Positions 23,755-35,765 of a stretch of DNA of 64,000 nt are shown one piece after another; position 1 is the stretch's first letter; every line of letters starts with the position of its first letter. The DNA comes from Anaeramoeba flamelloides. Lineage: Eukaryota; Metamonada; Anaeramoebidae. The stretch spans positions 15,330,001 to 15,394,000 of the forward strand of contig JANTQA010000032.1 of NCBI GenBank assembly GCA_027625915.1, given 5' to 3'. The notes under the pieces were generated by a model. The model saw only the letters and a program-made list of their open reading frames with translations, was not told the DNA's origin and made no database searches. A program made the translations under genes and the position numbers.

Positions 23755-24230
23755 AAAAAAATACCGGAAATGAAAAAAATCCCTGACAAGATTTTAAATT
23801 GTGATTATTGGTAAAATTTTTGTATAATTTCAATTAAATCCTTATTATAAATAACCAATTTTTTTATGAGATTAGTAATAAACCTACCTAAAGTCCATCA
23901 AAGTAAGGTGTCTCTAGAATACTCGAGTAATTGTTTGATAGCCTAATGTTGATCAACTTTTTTTGAAAAACAATTGAGTTTTATAGAGGTTTACTAGAGT
24001 TTGGAAAATGATAATTTTTCTTCTTGTTTTTTGATTGATTGAATGGTGTTTTGAACAAGTGTGATTTCATCAATCATCATTCTAATAAGTGGGGGAGTTA
24101 TAATTGAAAAAGTTCGATTCTTAAAAAAAGGAATTTGATTGTAAATAAATGAAATTACAAAATAATTTTACTAATATTCACAATTAAAAATCTTGTCCGG
24201 GATTTTTTTCATGTCCTGTATTTTTTTCAC
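23755..24230. mobile_element. MITE with about 65-bp terminal inverted repeats
   Basis: The left end GGAAATGAAAAAAATCCCTG with ACAAGATTTTAAATTGTGA is repeated in inverted form at 24168-24228 (ATTCACAATTAAAAATCTTG with TCCGGGATTTTTTTCATG). The element is about 475 bp with no coding frame. The target duplication could not be read reliably. Superfamily unassigned. Confidence 0.55.
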
Positions 24231-24810
24231 TGCTCTATTTAAAATTTTAAATTTAAATAAAAATATCAAGGATTTAGCTTGGAAATCGATTTAGTTTTAA
24301 TTATTCTTTTCAATAATAAATTAGTTGTTGTATTGTAAAAAGAAGAAAAAAAAAAAAAAACAATATGTGTTTTTATTTTCTAACACTTCTTTTATAGACT
24401 TTGTACATGGTATTTTAAAACACTTTACTAAATGATCATAAAAACTTTTTGAATTTTTCTCACTATAAAAATTGTTTTTAATCTGAAGATTTAACATATA
24501 CTGGTTCCAATTTTTTTTACGAACTAACTGATAAGTAAGAATTTTTTTAAATTTCTTAAATAAGGTGAATAAACCAAAACCAAACAATAAAAATTAAAAA
24601 TTACAAAATATCATGTTTATTAACTTTATTACTTAACATTTTGGTTTAATTAGTTTTAAAATAATTAAAAAAAAATAAAAAAAATTATTTTCAAAAAAAT
24701 GATCATAAATTGTTTATTAAAATATTATCTAGGAGAAGGGTTTGATGTATTCCAAGAAGATCCTTTATTATAATTTTTTTTTATTTATTCTAATTTCTTA
24801 TATTCTTTTA

Positions 24811-24856
<46 letters not shown>

Positions 24857-26314
24857 TGAAGAATCATTGTAAACACTTGAATAAATGATTTAATCTTAAT
24901 AATCAAAGGAAATAGAAGCTATACATTCAAAAAAATAAATTAAATTGATAAATTCACATGAATTTATGAAAATTTTTACTTTCATCTTCATTTAAATCAA
25001 TTTTTTTACCTTTTTTTGAATAAAAATGGATAAAAAATTCATTGATTTAAATGTTATGAAACGGTGTATAATTTGTTGATCTTCAAAATATTCTTTGCCA
25101 AGAGCAGTTGAAAAAGCCAATTTTTTTAATTATAAAAAATGTAAATCTAACTAAAAAATTATTTATCTTTTCATCAATATATTCGTAGATATTAAATTAT
25201 TTTTCAATTTGAAATAAAACTAAATAGAGATAAAAGAAATCATTTCAAAAGATTTATAAAGTTTTAATAAATAATTTCCATTTTGACCCAAATAGACCGA
25301 GCAAAAATTGAAGACCCCCCCCCCCCCCCCACTTTTAAGAACCAAACAGCATAACACTATCTAGAAATAAGATAAATAACAATCTCCAGATCAGAGTTGA
25401 TATTCCTGAAAGAGATACATAAATAAACCTTAAATTATTCTAAAAAAAACCAAAGTTTTTAAAAAAGAATTGGGACCTTTCATTGGAATGTCTTGACTAA
25501 AAAGTCTCAAGTTCTTTAAGAAAATTAAAATTTTTGAAGATCAAATATATTCTTTTTTTAACAAATTGCAAAGACCTCAATTTTCTTAAGTTAATTTCAA
25601 GTTTCAAACCATGTTTTTTTCATCGACTTGGTAAAAAAAAAATAAAAAATAAAAAGAAAAAAACAAAGAAAAAAAAATTGACAAAATTAGAAAACATAAT
25701 AAAAATAATTTTTCTTTCTGAGAAAAAAATGAATCTGATCTAAAAATTGAAATTTTATTTTTCAAGGAGAATGTAGGATAAAAATAGAGAATATTCCCAA
25801 TTTCTTGATTAAAACTGACTACTTTTGACCAAAAAAATATTCATATATTTGATGGGATAAAAATTTCACCTAAAATATATACTCTGAAAAACAATTTATT
25901 AACATATAGTAATAATGGCCTATTATTCAATAACAATTTCCTTAATAATAATTTTTATAAAATCAATTATTACAGAATTTATATTAACAGTTTAACCACG
26001 TATTAGGTTAAATTTTATTATGAAATTATAACTTTAATTCATATGAAATCTTGGATTAATTTACTTATTACAACAATACAAACCAATTAAACTAAATTAA
26101 ACTGATTTTTTTTTACAAAAGGTTTTTTAAATACCCAAATATGGTGATTTCAGTCAAATAAAAAAAATCAATAAAAAAAAAAAGAAATCAAAAAAAATAA
26201 TCACTACTAATTAGCAAAAATTAATAACATTTAATGTTGAACAAATAATAAAATAAAATGAAATTCAAAAGATTTAATTGTAGTAAAAAAAAAAAAAAAA
26301 AAATAATTATAAAT
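24231..26314. other. Intergenic AT-rich DNA with microsatellites
   Basis: Holds a TA run at 24814-24852, a 16-nt poly-C run at 25315-25330 that stands out in this base composition, and scattered A tracts. A minus-strand frame near 24321-24587 lacks an ATG start and is not called. Confidence 0.45.
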
Positions 26315-26446
26315 TCAAAGAATAATTTGATTTGTCTTGTTGAAATATCGCCAAGTTTTCTCACGTGTATAATAAGCCTGTAAAGTCCAAGATTTTACAC
26401 GAATTATTTTTTAAATTCCAAAAAAGTTACGAAAACAGCTATTAAC
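26315..26446 (-). CDS. Possible terminal exons of an unknown gene
   Basis: The last exon 26377-26315 encodes AYYTREKTWRYFNKTNQIIL and a stop, after a CTTTACAG acceptor. A 16-nt exon 26446-26431 could precede it across a 53-nt intron (donor GTAACT) in phase. Without splicing, the minus frame is open for 31 codons. The plus strand is also open here for 34 codons (contains FSHVYNKPVKSKILHELFF), so strand is not certain. Local GC is raised. Upstream exons not found. Confidence 0.3.
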
Positions 26447-27039
26447 CTACAATAAAAATATTTCATGATAATAAAAAACAAAATTTTATTATTTAAGATC
26501 TAAGCTATTCAAATTATTTATTAAATCCAAAAATTTGAAAATTTCAGTACCTTTATTAATTACATAATTAGCCAGATCCAAAATAATAAAAAAATCAAAT
26601 AAATTTTGTACTTTATTTTTACAAGATGAAGTTTAAGTCTAATCAAAAATATTGATCATTTTTTGAAGATTCTTCTTCCTCTATACAAGAAAAAGAGAGA
26701 TTAATATTTTTTTTTTAAAAAAAAGATAACACGTTTAATACATTAATAAATAACTAGGATAGTTGAAAACTGTCCTCATTAATTAATTATCTCAAAAAAT
26801 ATGTTTTTATGCCGAAATTTCTGAATGCACCTTTAAAGTAAAAGTGTATCTCAAATGTAATTTCACTTTAATGGATATACTATTGAATTTTTGTTTGATT
26901 CAACTTTATGATGTTTTCTTAAATATCAACTAACATACAACTTTAATAATACTCTATTTACTCATGTAAACTGAAAAGTAGAAAAAAAAACATGATGAAA
27001 AATATTAAAGTGTTTGGGTTCTTCACCATTTAAAATCTA

Positions 27040-28380
27040 TTAATTTTATTCGATTCTTTTAAATTCTGAAAACCATAATGAAAAGTAAACTAGGGTTTCC
27101 AGAATTTTAAAGAAGAGAGTAAAACCTTGTATTTAACTCTCTTATTTTAAATTCTAATAAACATGAAGATTCTGTCCGCAAAGTAACGCAGAGTGCCTAG
27201 GTTTTCTTAAGTTTTAATGTTTCATTTGTTAAATCTATCAATTTTCCAAATAAACAAAAAACCCAAGAAAACCTAACAGCAATTTCACTGAATTTAAAAG
27301 AATAGAGTAAAATATCTACGATTTTACGCCCTTCTTTTAGATTCTAGAAAAGATAAGATTTTTTTTGATTTTTGAAATAAACCGAAAATTGTTTATTTTT
27401 CAGTTTATTTTCAAACCCAAAAAAAAAAAAAACCAATGCAGGTGTTTTAGGTTGTACAGAATTCAAACGAATCAAAAAAAAACTCTTTGATCTACTCTAT
27501 TCATTTACATTCTGGAAAACCTAATGAAAAGTACCCGTAGAGTGCCGTGGAGTGCCTAGGTTTTCTTGAGGTTTTAATGTTTCATTTGTTAAATCTATCA
27601 ATTTTCCAAATAAACAGAAAACTCAAGAAAACCTAACTGCCCGTTTCCAGAATTTAATAGAATAGATAAAAATCAAAGATTTTACTCAATTCTGTTGAAA
27701 TCAGGAAAAGCTAACGGAGTTTTTTTTACTTTAGGAAATATTCAAAATATTTCTTTAATTATCTGTTTCTAACAAAAATCAATAAAAACCCACAGTCAGT
27801 TTCTCTTTTAAGAAACAAACTTACACCCAAAATGAAGGTACAAAAAAATCTCAAATTAAGACACAAACTTTGTATTTTTTTTTTATTTACAAATTATTGT
27901 ACTAATATTTGAATTTTGTGCCTTAATTTGAGATTTTTTTTTATATCTTAAATTTCGAACAAAGTTTGTACCTTAAAAGTGGAACCGACTTGAATGCAAA
28001 AATCAAAAAAAAAAAATATTTTTTTCAATTTAAAAAGATAATTAATTCTGTGATAGTCTAAATTATTGATTCTCCATTTAAAAGATATCTATTAGATTTA
28101 AAATGAGTTGAAATATAATTAATTTAGTTCTTAACAGTGATAAAAAACAATTTTCAAATTTTTTACTATTAAATTTGAAAAAATATCATATTGAAAATTG
28201 GATTTTCCAACTTAAATTGTTCTAAATCTCAAAAAATAATATTCGATCAAATGATCTATAATTCGCCAATAATATTTATCATATTTCAAGTTATTAAAAA
28301 GTGAAAAATTAACAAATATTTATTTTTTTTTTAGAAAAAAATTTTTTCATTATCTTGTTGTTGAATATGTTTTTTTGCTT
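27040..28380. repeat. Large dispersed repeat, copy 1 (pairs with 33520-34620)
   Basis: Direct repeat in two blocks. The first has hairpin units of the type CCTAGGTTTTCTTGAG with AAACTCAAGAAAACCTAAC (27190-27290, 27540-27650). The second (28010-28370 against 34255-34600) shares TTTTTTCAATTTAAA, CAAATTTTTTACTAT and GGAAAATTGGATTTTCCAAC. A Tc1/mariner-like MITE copy (27790-27992) interrupts this copy only. No coding frame. Confidence 0.55.
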
Positions 28381-28805
28381 GGTTTCTGGTTATTTTTGGT
28401 TCGAGTAAAAAAAAAATACTTTTCCAATTATAAACATCTAAGGTAGAATAAGGATAACAATCGCCCTTTCAAATTAATAACAAACAATAGTGTCCCTAAG
28501 TTGCTCACTTTCAAAAATATTAAAACACCCTTATCGAGTCTAAGAACATTTCTTTACATGCTTTCAAAATAATTTTATCTTTTTCTTCGATTTTTTTTGA
28601 ACTTTTTAAACTCATAATTAATCACCAAGTATTGAATTTTTGAACAAAATTACTCAATCTTTAATCTACAGAAGATTAATTTCAAATCTATTATTTGAAT
28701 GCAAGAAATTTATCATTTTTTTTTTTCTATGTTATTTTTTTTTTGATATTAAAAAAAAAATTCACAATTTAAATTAAAAATTAACAAAAGTACAAGCAAA
28801 AGCAA
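28381..28805. other. Upstream region of the RCC1-BTB gene
   Basis: 28440-28560 has raised GC and open frames on both strands, but no start and splice pattern that I trust. Poly-T and poly-A tracts lie just before the ATG at 28806, as is common here. Confidence 0.3.
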
Positions 28806-31800
28806 ATGAATAATCAAATATATTTTTCAGGAAAAAAATACTTGTACCAGCACCTAAGTTCTGATCCATCAAATTTACCACATTGGTGTGAGATTAATTA
28901 TATCTTCAAGCCACCAAAAATAAAAAAATTAATAGCAAATAAAATCGGATTTCTTTTTTTAAAAAACAACAACCAGATCGAATTTTTTCAAAAGAATCAC
29001 AAAAAAAATACATTTAATACCTTTTTGTTTGACGAAGAAGTGAAGGATATCGTTTGTGGGACAAGATCTTTTCTAATTTTAACAGAGTCTGGCAAAGTCT
29101 TTTCTTTAGCTGGCTTTAAAACAACAAATTACCAATGGAAAAACATTGCGATACCTTTGCCAGATCCTGAAAATAGTTCTTTTAGAGAAATTCGGCTTGT
29201 GCCATTCTTTACAGAAAACAATTTGTTTGTAAAATCGATCGTCATGGCACGCCAAACAAATTTTTTCTTAGGTAAGGATGGCAAACTTTATGGAAGTGGC
29301 GAAAATAAATCTGGTAATTACCTCTTTCATAATTTATTTGGTTTTTTTTTTTTTATTCAAGACCTTTCTTTATTCGCTTTCATTTTTTTTTTGTTTTGAC
29401 TTTGGGTTTTGTTGATCAATCCTGAGTATCCATGAAAAGAAAACAAAAGAAAAGAAAACAAAAGAAAAGAAAACAAAAGAAAACAAAAGAAACAAGATTC
29501 CTTAATCCATTTAATTTCTCGAAAATCAATCAATTTCATTTACAATAAGTCGGAAATTGGATTGAGATTAGTAATCCAAAAGATCCCAACAAATTAAAAA
29601 AAAAAAATACTTTTTATTAACAATGAAATTTAAACACAAAGGTGTAAAGTTGTTTTTGGTTTGTCTGTATTTTCATTTCTTATTTTTTTTTTAGTTATTC
29701 AAAAATGATCCCCAATTACGATCATAAATTAACAACCCAAAAAATCGAAACGAATGAAAAGGCTGAACATAAAACAAAAAAACAAAAAACTAACAATAAA
29801 CATTTAATAATTAACCAATAGGACAATTTGGTAAAGGAACATTCTATGGAGAACAGACACCTATTTTTATTTGTGAAAACATTAAGAAGATCTTTGATGG
29901 AGGATCGAATGCAAATTCTTTATTTTTCATTACAACAAATAACGAATTGTTTGCTTGTGGCGCTTCTAATTCAGGAAAATTAGGAGTGGAAATCAACGAT
30001 GTAGGAAAGCATTTAAAAGTTACAACTATTATAAAAGAAACAACAGTCAATAGCAATAATAATAAAAATGGACACAATAAAAAAAAACGTTCTTTAGAAG
30101 GCTTTAATCAGAACAACAACCAAAAAAAGAAATTATTTGGGAATATTTTTTCAAGAAATAAAATAAAAAAAATTAAATTAAATACAACCCAAATTTTGGA
30201 TATCAAAAATGGTTATTATCATTCAATTTTATTAATGAAAGATCGAGAGGTATACTCCTGTGGTAATGGTATATATAATGGCATTGGCGAAGATAAAAGG
30301 CTCTTTACTCTGATCCCATCCTTAAAAGATAAAAAATTCATTCAAATTTCCTGTAGTTTACAGACTTTATTATTGTCTGAAGAAAATGAATTATACGGGT
30401 GGGGGTTTTATGAATATAATGAACCAAATAAACCAATAAAGGGGTGGGATTATCCTCAAAAAATAAAACTCCCAACAAATTTTAATATTACGTCGAGTTT
30501 AAAACTATATTGCGCAGAAGATTTGACACTTATTTATAATTCTTATCAAAAATCTTGTATTGAATTAGATTTTTTCAATATATTTAAATCAAAATCCTTT
30601 TCTGATTCAAAAATTAAATATCATTCATTTGTAAATCAGAACAAAAAGAAAAAGAAAACAACAAAAAGAAAACAAAATGAAAATACAACAAGAAATAATA
30701 ACAATAACAATAATACGGACATGAATATGAATACGACTATGAATATGAATGAAAATCAAAAAAATATGAATATGGATCTGGATCTGGATCTGGATCTGGA
30801 TCTGGATTTGGATAGAGATATGAACATGAATATGAAAAATAAAAAATTTGAAAAAACAAATGAATCAACTGAAAAAGAGAATGAAATAGATGTTCATAAA
30901 ATTCTAATCGAATTAAGAACTAATTTAAAAATAAACGAAATACAAAAAATTGTTTTAAAAAATTGTTTTACAAAAAGGGAAATAATTAATTTTTTAAAAT
31001 GGGTTTATTTAGATCAAATAAATGATGAAATTTTACTTCAAAAATTTTTTAATTCCTTAAATTTATCTTTCCCCCCTCAAAATAAATTAGAACAAGATTT
31101 AGAAAATTTATATAATGATGAAGATTCAAAAGACTTTTTAATTTTAATACATAAAAATAAAAAAGAATATAAGGAAAAGAAAAGAAAAGAAAAGAAAGAT
31201 AATAATAACAAGAAGAAAATTAATAAAAAGATGAGTAATAAAGATAAAAATAAAAATACAAATCCAAATTCAAATATAAACAAAAACAAAAACATAAATA
31301 TAAATTCAAATATAAAGAAAAATAAAAACAAAAATTCAAATATCAATAAAAATTCAAATATAAATATAAATATAAATAAAAATACAAATATACAGAGTAT
31401 CAATAATTTAAAAAGTGGCAGTGATGATCATGATGATGATGATGATGAAGAGGAAAAGGAAAAGGAAAAGGAAAAGGAAAAGAAAAAGGAAAGGGAAAAA
31501 GAAAAAAAAAGAAAAAATAAATATTTAGAAATAAAGGTTCACAAATTTATATTATTTACTAGATCTGGGCTTTTTAGAGCACTGTTTGAATTTACTGAAA
31601 ATAATACCCCTTCCCAAATTAAAGATTATTCTGAAAAATCCTTCGAAAGTTTACAAATTTTAATTAAATTTCTTTATACTGGAAAAATTCAACTTGAAAA
31701 TGAGAAATATGAAAACCTTCATTTAATTCTTGAAGAATTAAAAGACGCAATTGAATATTTCCAATTAAATGAAAAATCGTCTTTAATTAACCAATTTAAA

Positions 31801-31821
31801 AATAGTATTAAAAAAAATTAA
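28806..31821 (+). CDS. RCC1-like repeat protein with C-terminal BTB domain
   Basis: Exons 28806-29313 and 29822-31821 join across a 508-nt intron (donor GTAATT, acceptor CCAATAG, ACTAAC branch-like motif near 29790) to give 835 residues. The N-terminal half has RCC1-type blades: LYGSGENKSGQFGKGTFYG spans the junction, followed by LFACGASNSGKLG, VYSCGNGIYNGIG and LYGWGFYE. A charged middle carries LDLDLD and poly-Asn runs. The BTB domain starts near residue 600 (NDEDSKDFLILI) and resumes near 739 (EIKVHKFILFTRSGLFRALF, then LIKFLYTGKI), with about 120 residues of Asn/Lys-rich sequence between. BTB domains pair and often recruit cullin-3. RCC1 blades can bind partners or act on GTPases. Neither role can be assigned here. 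Confidence 0.88.
29314..29821 (+). other. Long intron of the RCC1-BTB gene with a 15-bp tandem repeat
   Basis: 508-nt intron, several times the length of most other introns modelled here. It contains about four copies of AAAAGAAAACAAAAG at 29433-29490 and an ACTAAC motif about 30 nt before the acceptor. Confidence 0.75.
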
Positions 31822-31905
31822 TTTTTTTTTTTTATATAAATATTCAACATATAATATTAAATTTTTTTTTTTTTTATTTTTTATTTTTTTTTTAATTAAT
31901 TGTGT

Positions 31906-32019
31906 ATGATAGTTTCGAGGAAAAACTTGAATTTTTTATTTGTGAAATTGTCGATTGGATTTTTTTTATTGGAATTTGTCAGGAATTTTTTTGATTTCCT
32001 CGAGATCATAAAAGTTTAA
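31906..32019 (+). CDS. Possible 37-residue ORF inside a small inverted repeat
   Basis: Plus frame: ATG, 37 codons (starts MIVSRKNLNFLFVKLSIGFF). The opposite strand is also open with an ATG (MISRKSKKFLTNSNKKNP). The ends are an imperfect inverted repeat, ATGATAGTTTCGAGGAAA against TTTCCTCGAGATCAT, which creates both starts. It could be a foldback element rather than a gene. Confidence 0.2.
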   Translation: MIVSRKNLNFLFVKLSIGFFLLEFVRNFFDFLEIIKV

Positions 32020-33519
32020 AGGCAAAATATCATTCGAAAAATGTTGATTAAAAAAATAAAAGAAAAATAGTTTGTGATCCTTATTTCTAATAAATAGTTT
32101 TTTTTTCATCAAATTTTGATTTTTTTTTGAAACGTTTTCTCTGAATCAATAAATATATTTCCATTATTCATCAACAATCTATCAATTGATGAACAAATAT
32201 ATCTGATTTGACATGGTTCTTTTTTTTTTAAATCAAAATCTCGTATTAGGCTATTTATTAAGAGAAAGTAGTAATTAAAGAAAATTTTATCAAAATCGAA
32301 AAAAAAAACAAAAAGAGAAGATAAATAATTAAAATAGTCTTTGTTTCAATCAAAGTGGTACCATATTTTTTTTTTAAAAATATCAAATATTGATTATAAA
32401 TGACCTTTGCGGAGTTAATAAGAAATAAGTTGAATAATAAACATCAAATAGTTGATATCTGTCTGAATTAAAAAAAATAAACCTAATATGTCCCTTCGAA
32501 CCAAAAAACACTAAAAATGAAAAACCGATCAAATACTTTTGATTAATACAATTAAAAAAACAAAATGATAAAATAAAAATAAATAAAGTTTCAATTTAAC
32601 TTATTCTTGAAACCATTTTTTGCCAAAATCATTGATTTCAACCTTGAAATTATGTATATTTTTAGATACACTATCTTGTTTTAACTCATTTACAAAAACA
32701 AATTCTAAATTATGGGGAATTTTCTTTTTCAAAAAAGGCACTAATTTGGACTTCAAATGTTTTTTTTTTATTTTTAAATGGTAAAATTAAAAAAAAAGTT
32801 AAACTAAAAAGATAAACTCTCTGGAAAAGCATTCAAATTTAATATATTAACTTAGTCTTTGATTTTAATATTTTCTCAACCCCAATTTTTCAAAAAAAAA
32901 TAAAAAAGTGCACACTAATTCCAAAAAATATTTTCGATATTCAAAAGTTGAGAGTGTTTTTAATCTAAAAAAAATTATCACAGTGTTTAATTGAATTAAG
33001 TTATGTTCTTAATTTCGAAAAATATTAATCCGAAAAAAATAGTGCTTAATTTTATTAAGGACATATATTTTCTTAACAATTGAAAAACTCAAATTCTTAC
33101 GGATATACTGACAAAAACAAGAATATTTATTTTGATCTCGTATTGGTAGATCCAAATTATATTCCAATAGAAATCAAAATTATTTCCATGCAATCATTTT
33201 CACTCTATCAATAACATTAGAATAACACATTTTTACCAAGTGACTATTGATCTTAGAATAAAAAAATAATTTACAAATTAAATTAGTTTAAAAAAAAAAA
33301 TTGCTATCAAAAAAAAAAGTAAGAATCTGTAAAAATGATTTCAATTTTGGGATTTACAAAATGAATTTTTTCTTCGAATATCCATTCAAATCCCTTAAAA
33401 CCATGTATTTTACCCATTTAAATGGATACAATTAACTGTAAAATTATTTATTAATTAAAAAAAAATAATAAAATTATTTGCATGGATAAATTAAATACTA
33501 TACACCCTCGTTAACTTTT
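32020..33519. repeat. Intergenic DNA with repeat family C, copy 1
   Basis: 32340-32500 shares CAAAGTGG, TATCAAATATT and TGACCTTTG with 56820-57010 (same orientation) and with 47640-47850 (inverted). 33340-33430 (TTTTTTCTTCGAATATCCAT) matches 47300-47380 inverted. The three copies differ by large deletions. No gene. Confidence 0.5.
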
Positions 33520-34620
33520 CAAGAGTTATATAGAATTGAGGAAAATATTTTCTTTTATCTTTTTCGTAAATTAAAGAAAAAATCAGTTAGTCTTTCTTGA
33601 GTTTTCAGTTTATTCGGGAAATCAATAGATTTTCTTTAGGTTTTTTTTGAGGTTTTCTATTTTATTTGTGAAGTTTTCTAGGTTTTTTTTACTTTAGAAA
33701 TAAACCAAAAATTTATTAAAATTTTCTGTTTATTTCTAAAGTAAAAAAAAACCTAACGAAAATCTATTGATTTTCCAAATAAATAGAAAACTCAAAAAAA
33801 CCTAACGAAAATCAATAGATTTTCTAAATAAAATAGAAAACCTCAAAAAACCTAGAACACTTCACAAATAAACAGAAAACTCAAAAAAAGCTAACGGCGG
33901 TTTTCCTGGATTCAAAACAATTAAGTAAAATCTTTGATTTAACTCCATTCTTTCGAATTCTGGAAAACCTAAAGAGAGTGTCCGTCAAGTTCCGTAGAGT
34001 GCCTAGGTTTTCTTGAGGTTTTCTGTTTTATTTGTTAAATCTATTGATTTTCCAAATAAACAGAAAACTCAAGAAAACCTAACGGAACTTTTCCAAAAAT
34101 TAAAAGAATGGAGAAAAATCAAAGATTTTACTCAATTCTGTTAAATTCTGGATACACTAACAGCGGTTTTTTTTTTACTTTTTGGAATAAACCGAAAATT
34201 TCAAAAATTTTCCGTTTATTTCAAAAATTAATAAAAACCTAACCGGAAAATCAAAAAAAAAAATATTTTTTTCAATTTAAATCAATATATAGTTCTTTAA
34301 TCGTATAAATAATAGGTTATCCATTTGAAAGATATTCTCAAATCTAAAATGCTTTTAAAATATATGATTCTAACCTCTTATCTGTGAAAAAAAAATAATT
34401 CAAATTTTTTACTATGAAATTTGAAAAAATTTCAAATATAAGTTGGAAAATTGGATTTTCCAACTTTAATTTAAAATACCTTTAAAAACAATTTTTGATT
34501 TAAGATCTTTCATCAACCAATAGTGTTTATTATAATTGAAGTTATCAAAAAGTATAAAATTAGCAAATGTTTAATTTTTTTTTTCAAAACATTTTTTCAT
34601 AATCGTTTTCGGTTTGGTAA
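33520..34620. repeat. Large dispersed repeat, copy 2, with nested palindrome
   Basis: Second copy of the 27040-28380 repeat. 33595-33890 is a long imperfect palindrome centred near 33735: the left half carries GAAATCAATAGATTTTCTTT and TTTTACTTTAGAAATAAACC, and the right half carries their reverse complements. Another hairpin lies at 33990-34085. Confidence 0.55.
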
Positions 34621-34872
34621 TTTATTGTTAATTTCGAAAAATAACAAATCATCAAGAAAAGAAAAACAAGTAAAAAAAAGTCATTGTAAAAAGGTGTGGC
34701 GAAAAAGGTTTTCGAAATTATCTGTTAAAATATTCAACAAACTCCAATATTGTCCTATTTTTAGGCTTGTATTGAAAATTGTTTTGGGGTCACTTTTTTC
34801 AAAATGCACTTAAATTACATTGCTTTTTTTTTTCTTCAAATTTCCCAAAAAATATTTCATCAAAGAAATGTC

Positions 34873-35739
34873 TTAATCTGATACATCAAATTGAGAAGAA
34901 TTAATTTCTTCATCTAATGTCTCGTTTGCTCTGTGGCTATCTGATGATGTCAAGTATTGGTTTGCAAATTTTAAAAGCGAGCCATTGTCGATCTCGTCGA
35001 GTGTAATTTTCTTTTCCCAATATGTGTCCCTGATCCAAGCCAAAAGCTTGCCCACGCCAAGAATCAGATAGCACAAAACAAAGACCATCAAAAACCAGAT
35101 CCAACCATCGCTTTTCCCAGGGTGTAGGATGGAATAAGGCAAGTAATCTGTTGTGTAAAAGATTATTACATAGAAGGCGACATATACAATCCCATACGGC
35201 AAGAAAAATACCCACCGTACGAAGGGGAAATTGTCTCTGTTCAAGAGAAACTCAACTAAGGTCAAAAATGTGTTAATCCCGTGTGGCACCAACACCCCAA
35301 ACATCTTTTTTTTTCTTTTGGGATCGTAAAGTAATGCCCAAAAAAAGACCGTGACAAGGATTGTTGTTGCAAAAACAGTTTCCCAAAGAACAGCAAGCAG
35401 TTTAAATTTTTTTGTCATTGGCCACTCAGCACGAAGCCATTGAAAGGTTGGAGAGTTAGAGTGCTTTTTCCATAGCTTTAAAAGCTTATAACTGTAAACC
35501 GAAATGCAAAATTGATAAACAAACTGAATAAGCCAAGTCCAATGAGTGAAATAAGTAAACCAATAGTTTTTTTTTGGGTACAGAATAAAATCTCGGAGAA
35601 TCAAAGTAAGGGTCCATAAAAACATTGTGACCCTAACTGCCAAGACGATTTTGAATTTTTTTCTTTTTTGAAGAAACCATGGCACAAGAAGTGTTTCGTG
35701 ACTAAAGTTTTTATAAAATTGAATATTTTTCCAGAACAT
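34873..35739 (-). CDS. Six-span membrane protein resembling the AIG1/FAR-17a (rolling stone) family
   Basis: Single exon, 288 residues, ATG at 35739. Six hydrophobic segments fall near residues 30-55, 63-87, 110-138, 150-165, 172-195 and 213-238, with a short acidic tail. The segment VPHGINTFLTLVEFLLNRD followed by LPYGIVYVAFYVIIFY matches the family pattern of an HG(x)N/H-T stretch then a YG-x-x-Y-x-x-F helix. YWFTYFTHWTWLIQF fits the early family helix. AIG1 and ADTRP hydrolyse fatty-acid esters of hydroxy fatty acids using a Thr and a His. I cannot assign that pair here. Likely ER or plasma membrane. Family call moderate, activity unknown. Confidence 0.65.
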   Translation of the reverse strand: MFWKNIQFYKNFSHETLLVPWFLQKRKKFKIVLAVRVTMFLWTLTLILRDFILYPKKNYWFTYFTHWTWLIQFVYQFCISVYSYKLLKLWKKHSNSPTFQWLRAEWPMTKKFKLLAVLWETVFATTILVTVFFWALLYDPKRKKKMFGVLVPHGINTFLTLVEFLLNRDNFPFVRWVFFLPYGIVYVAFYVIIFYTTDYLPYSILHPGKSDGWIWFLMVFVLCYLILGVGKLLAWIRDTYWEKKITLDEIDNGSLLKFANQYLTSSDSHRANETLDEEINSSQFDVSD

Positions 35740-35765
35740 TACAAAGCCTTTCTATTTTGAAAAAA

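Noticed and set aside
24321-24587. 88-codon minus-strand frame
   Set aside because: No ATG near the start, poly-Phe end from a poly-A tract, no splice partner.
28440-28560. Possible divergent gene before the RCC1-BTB gene
   Set aside because: Frames of 25-35 codons exist on both strands, but the splice phases tried do not agree.
31077-31403. 108-codon minus-strand frame in the RCC1-BTB gene
   Set aside because: Mirror reading of the Asn/Lys repeat, rich in Phe/Leu/Ile only.
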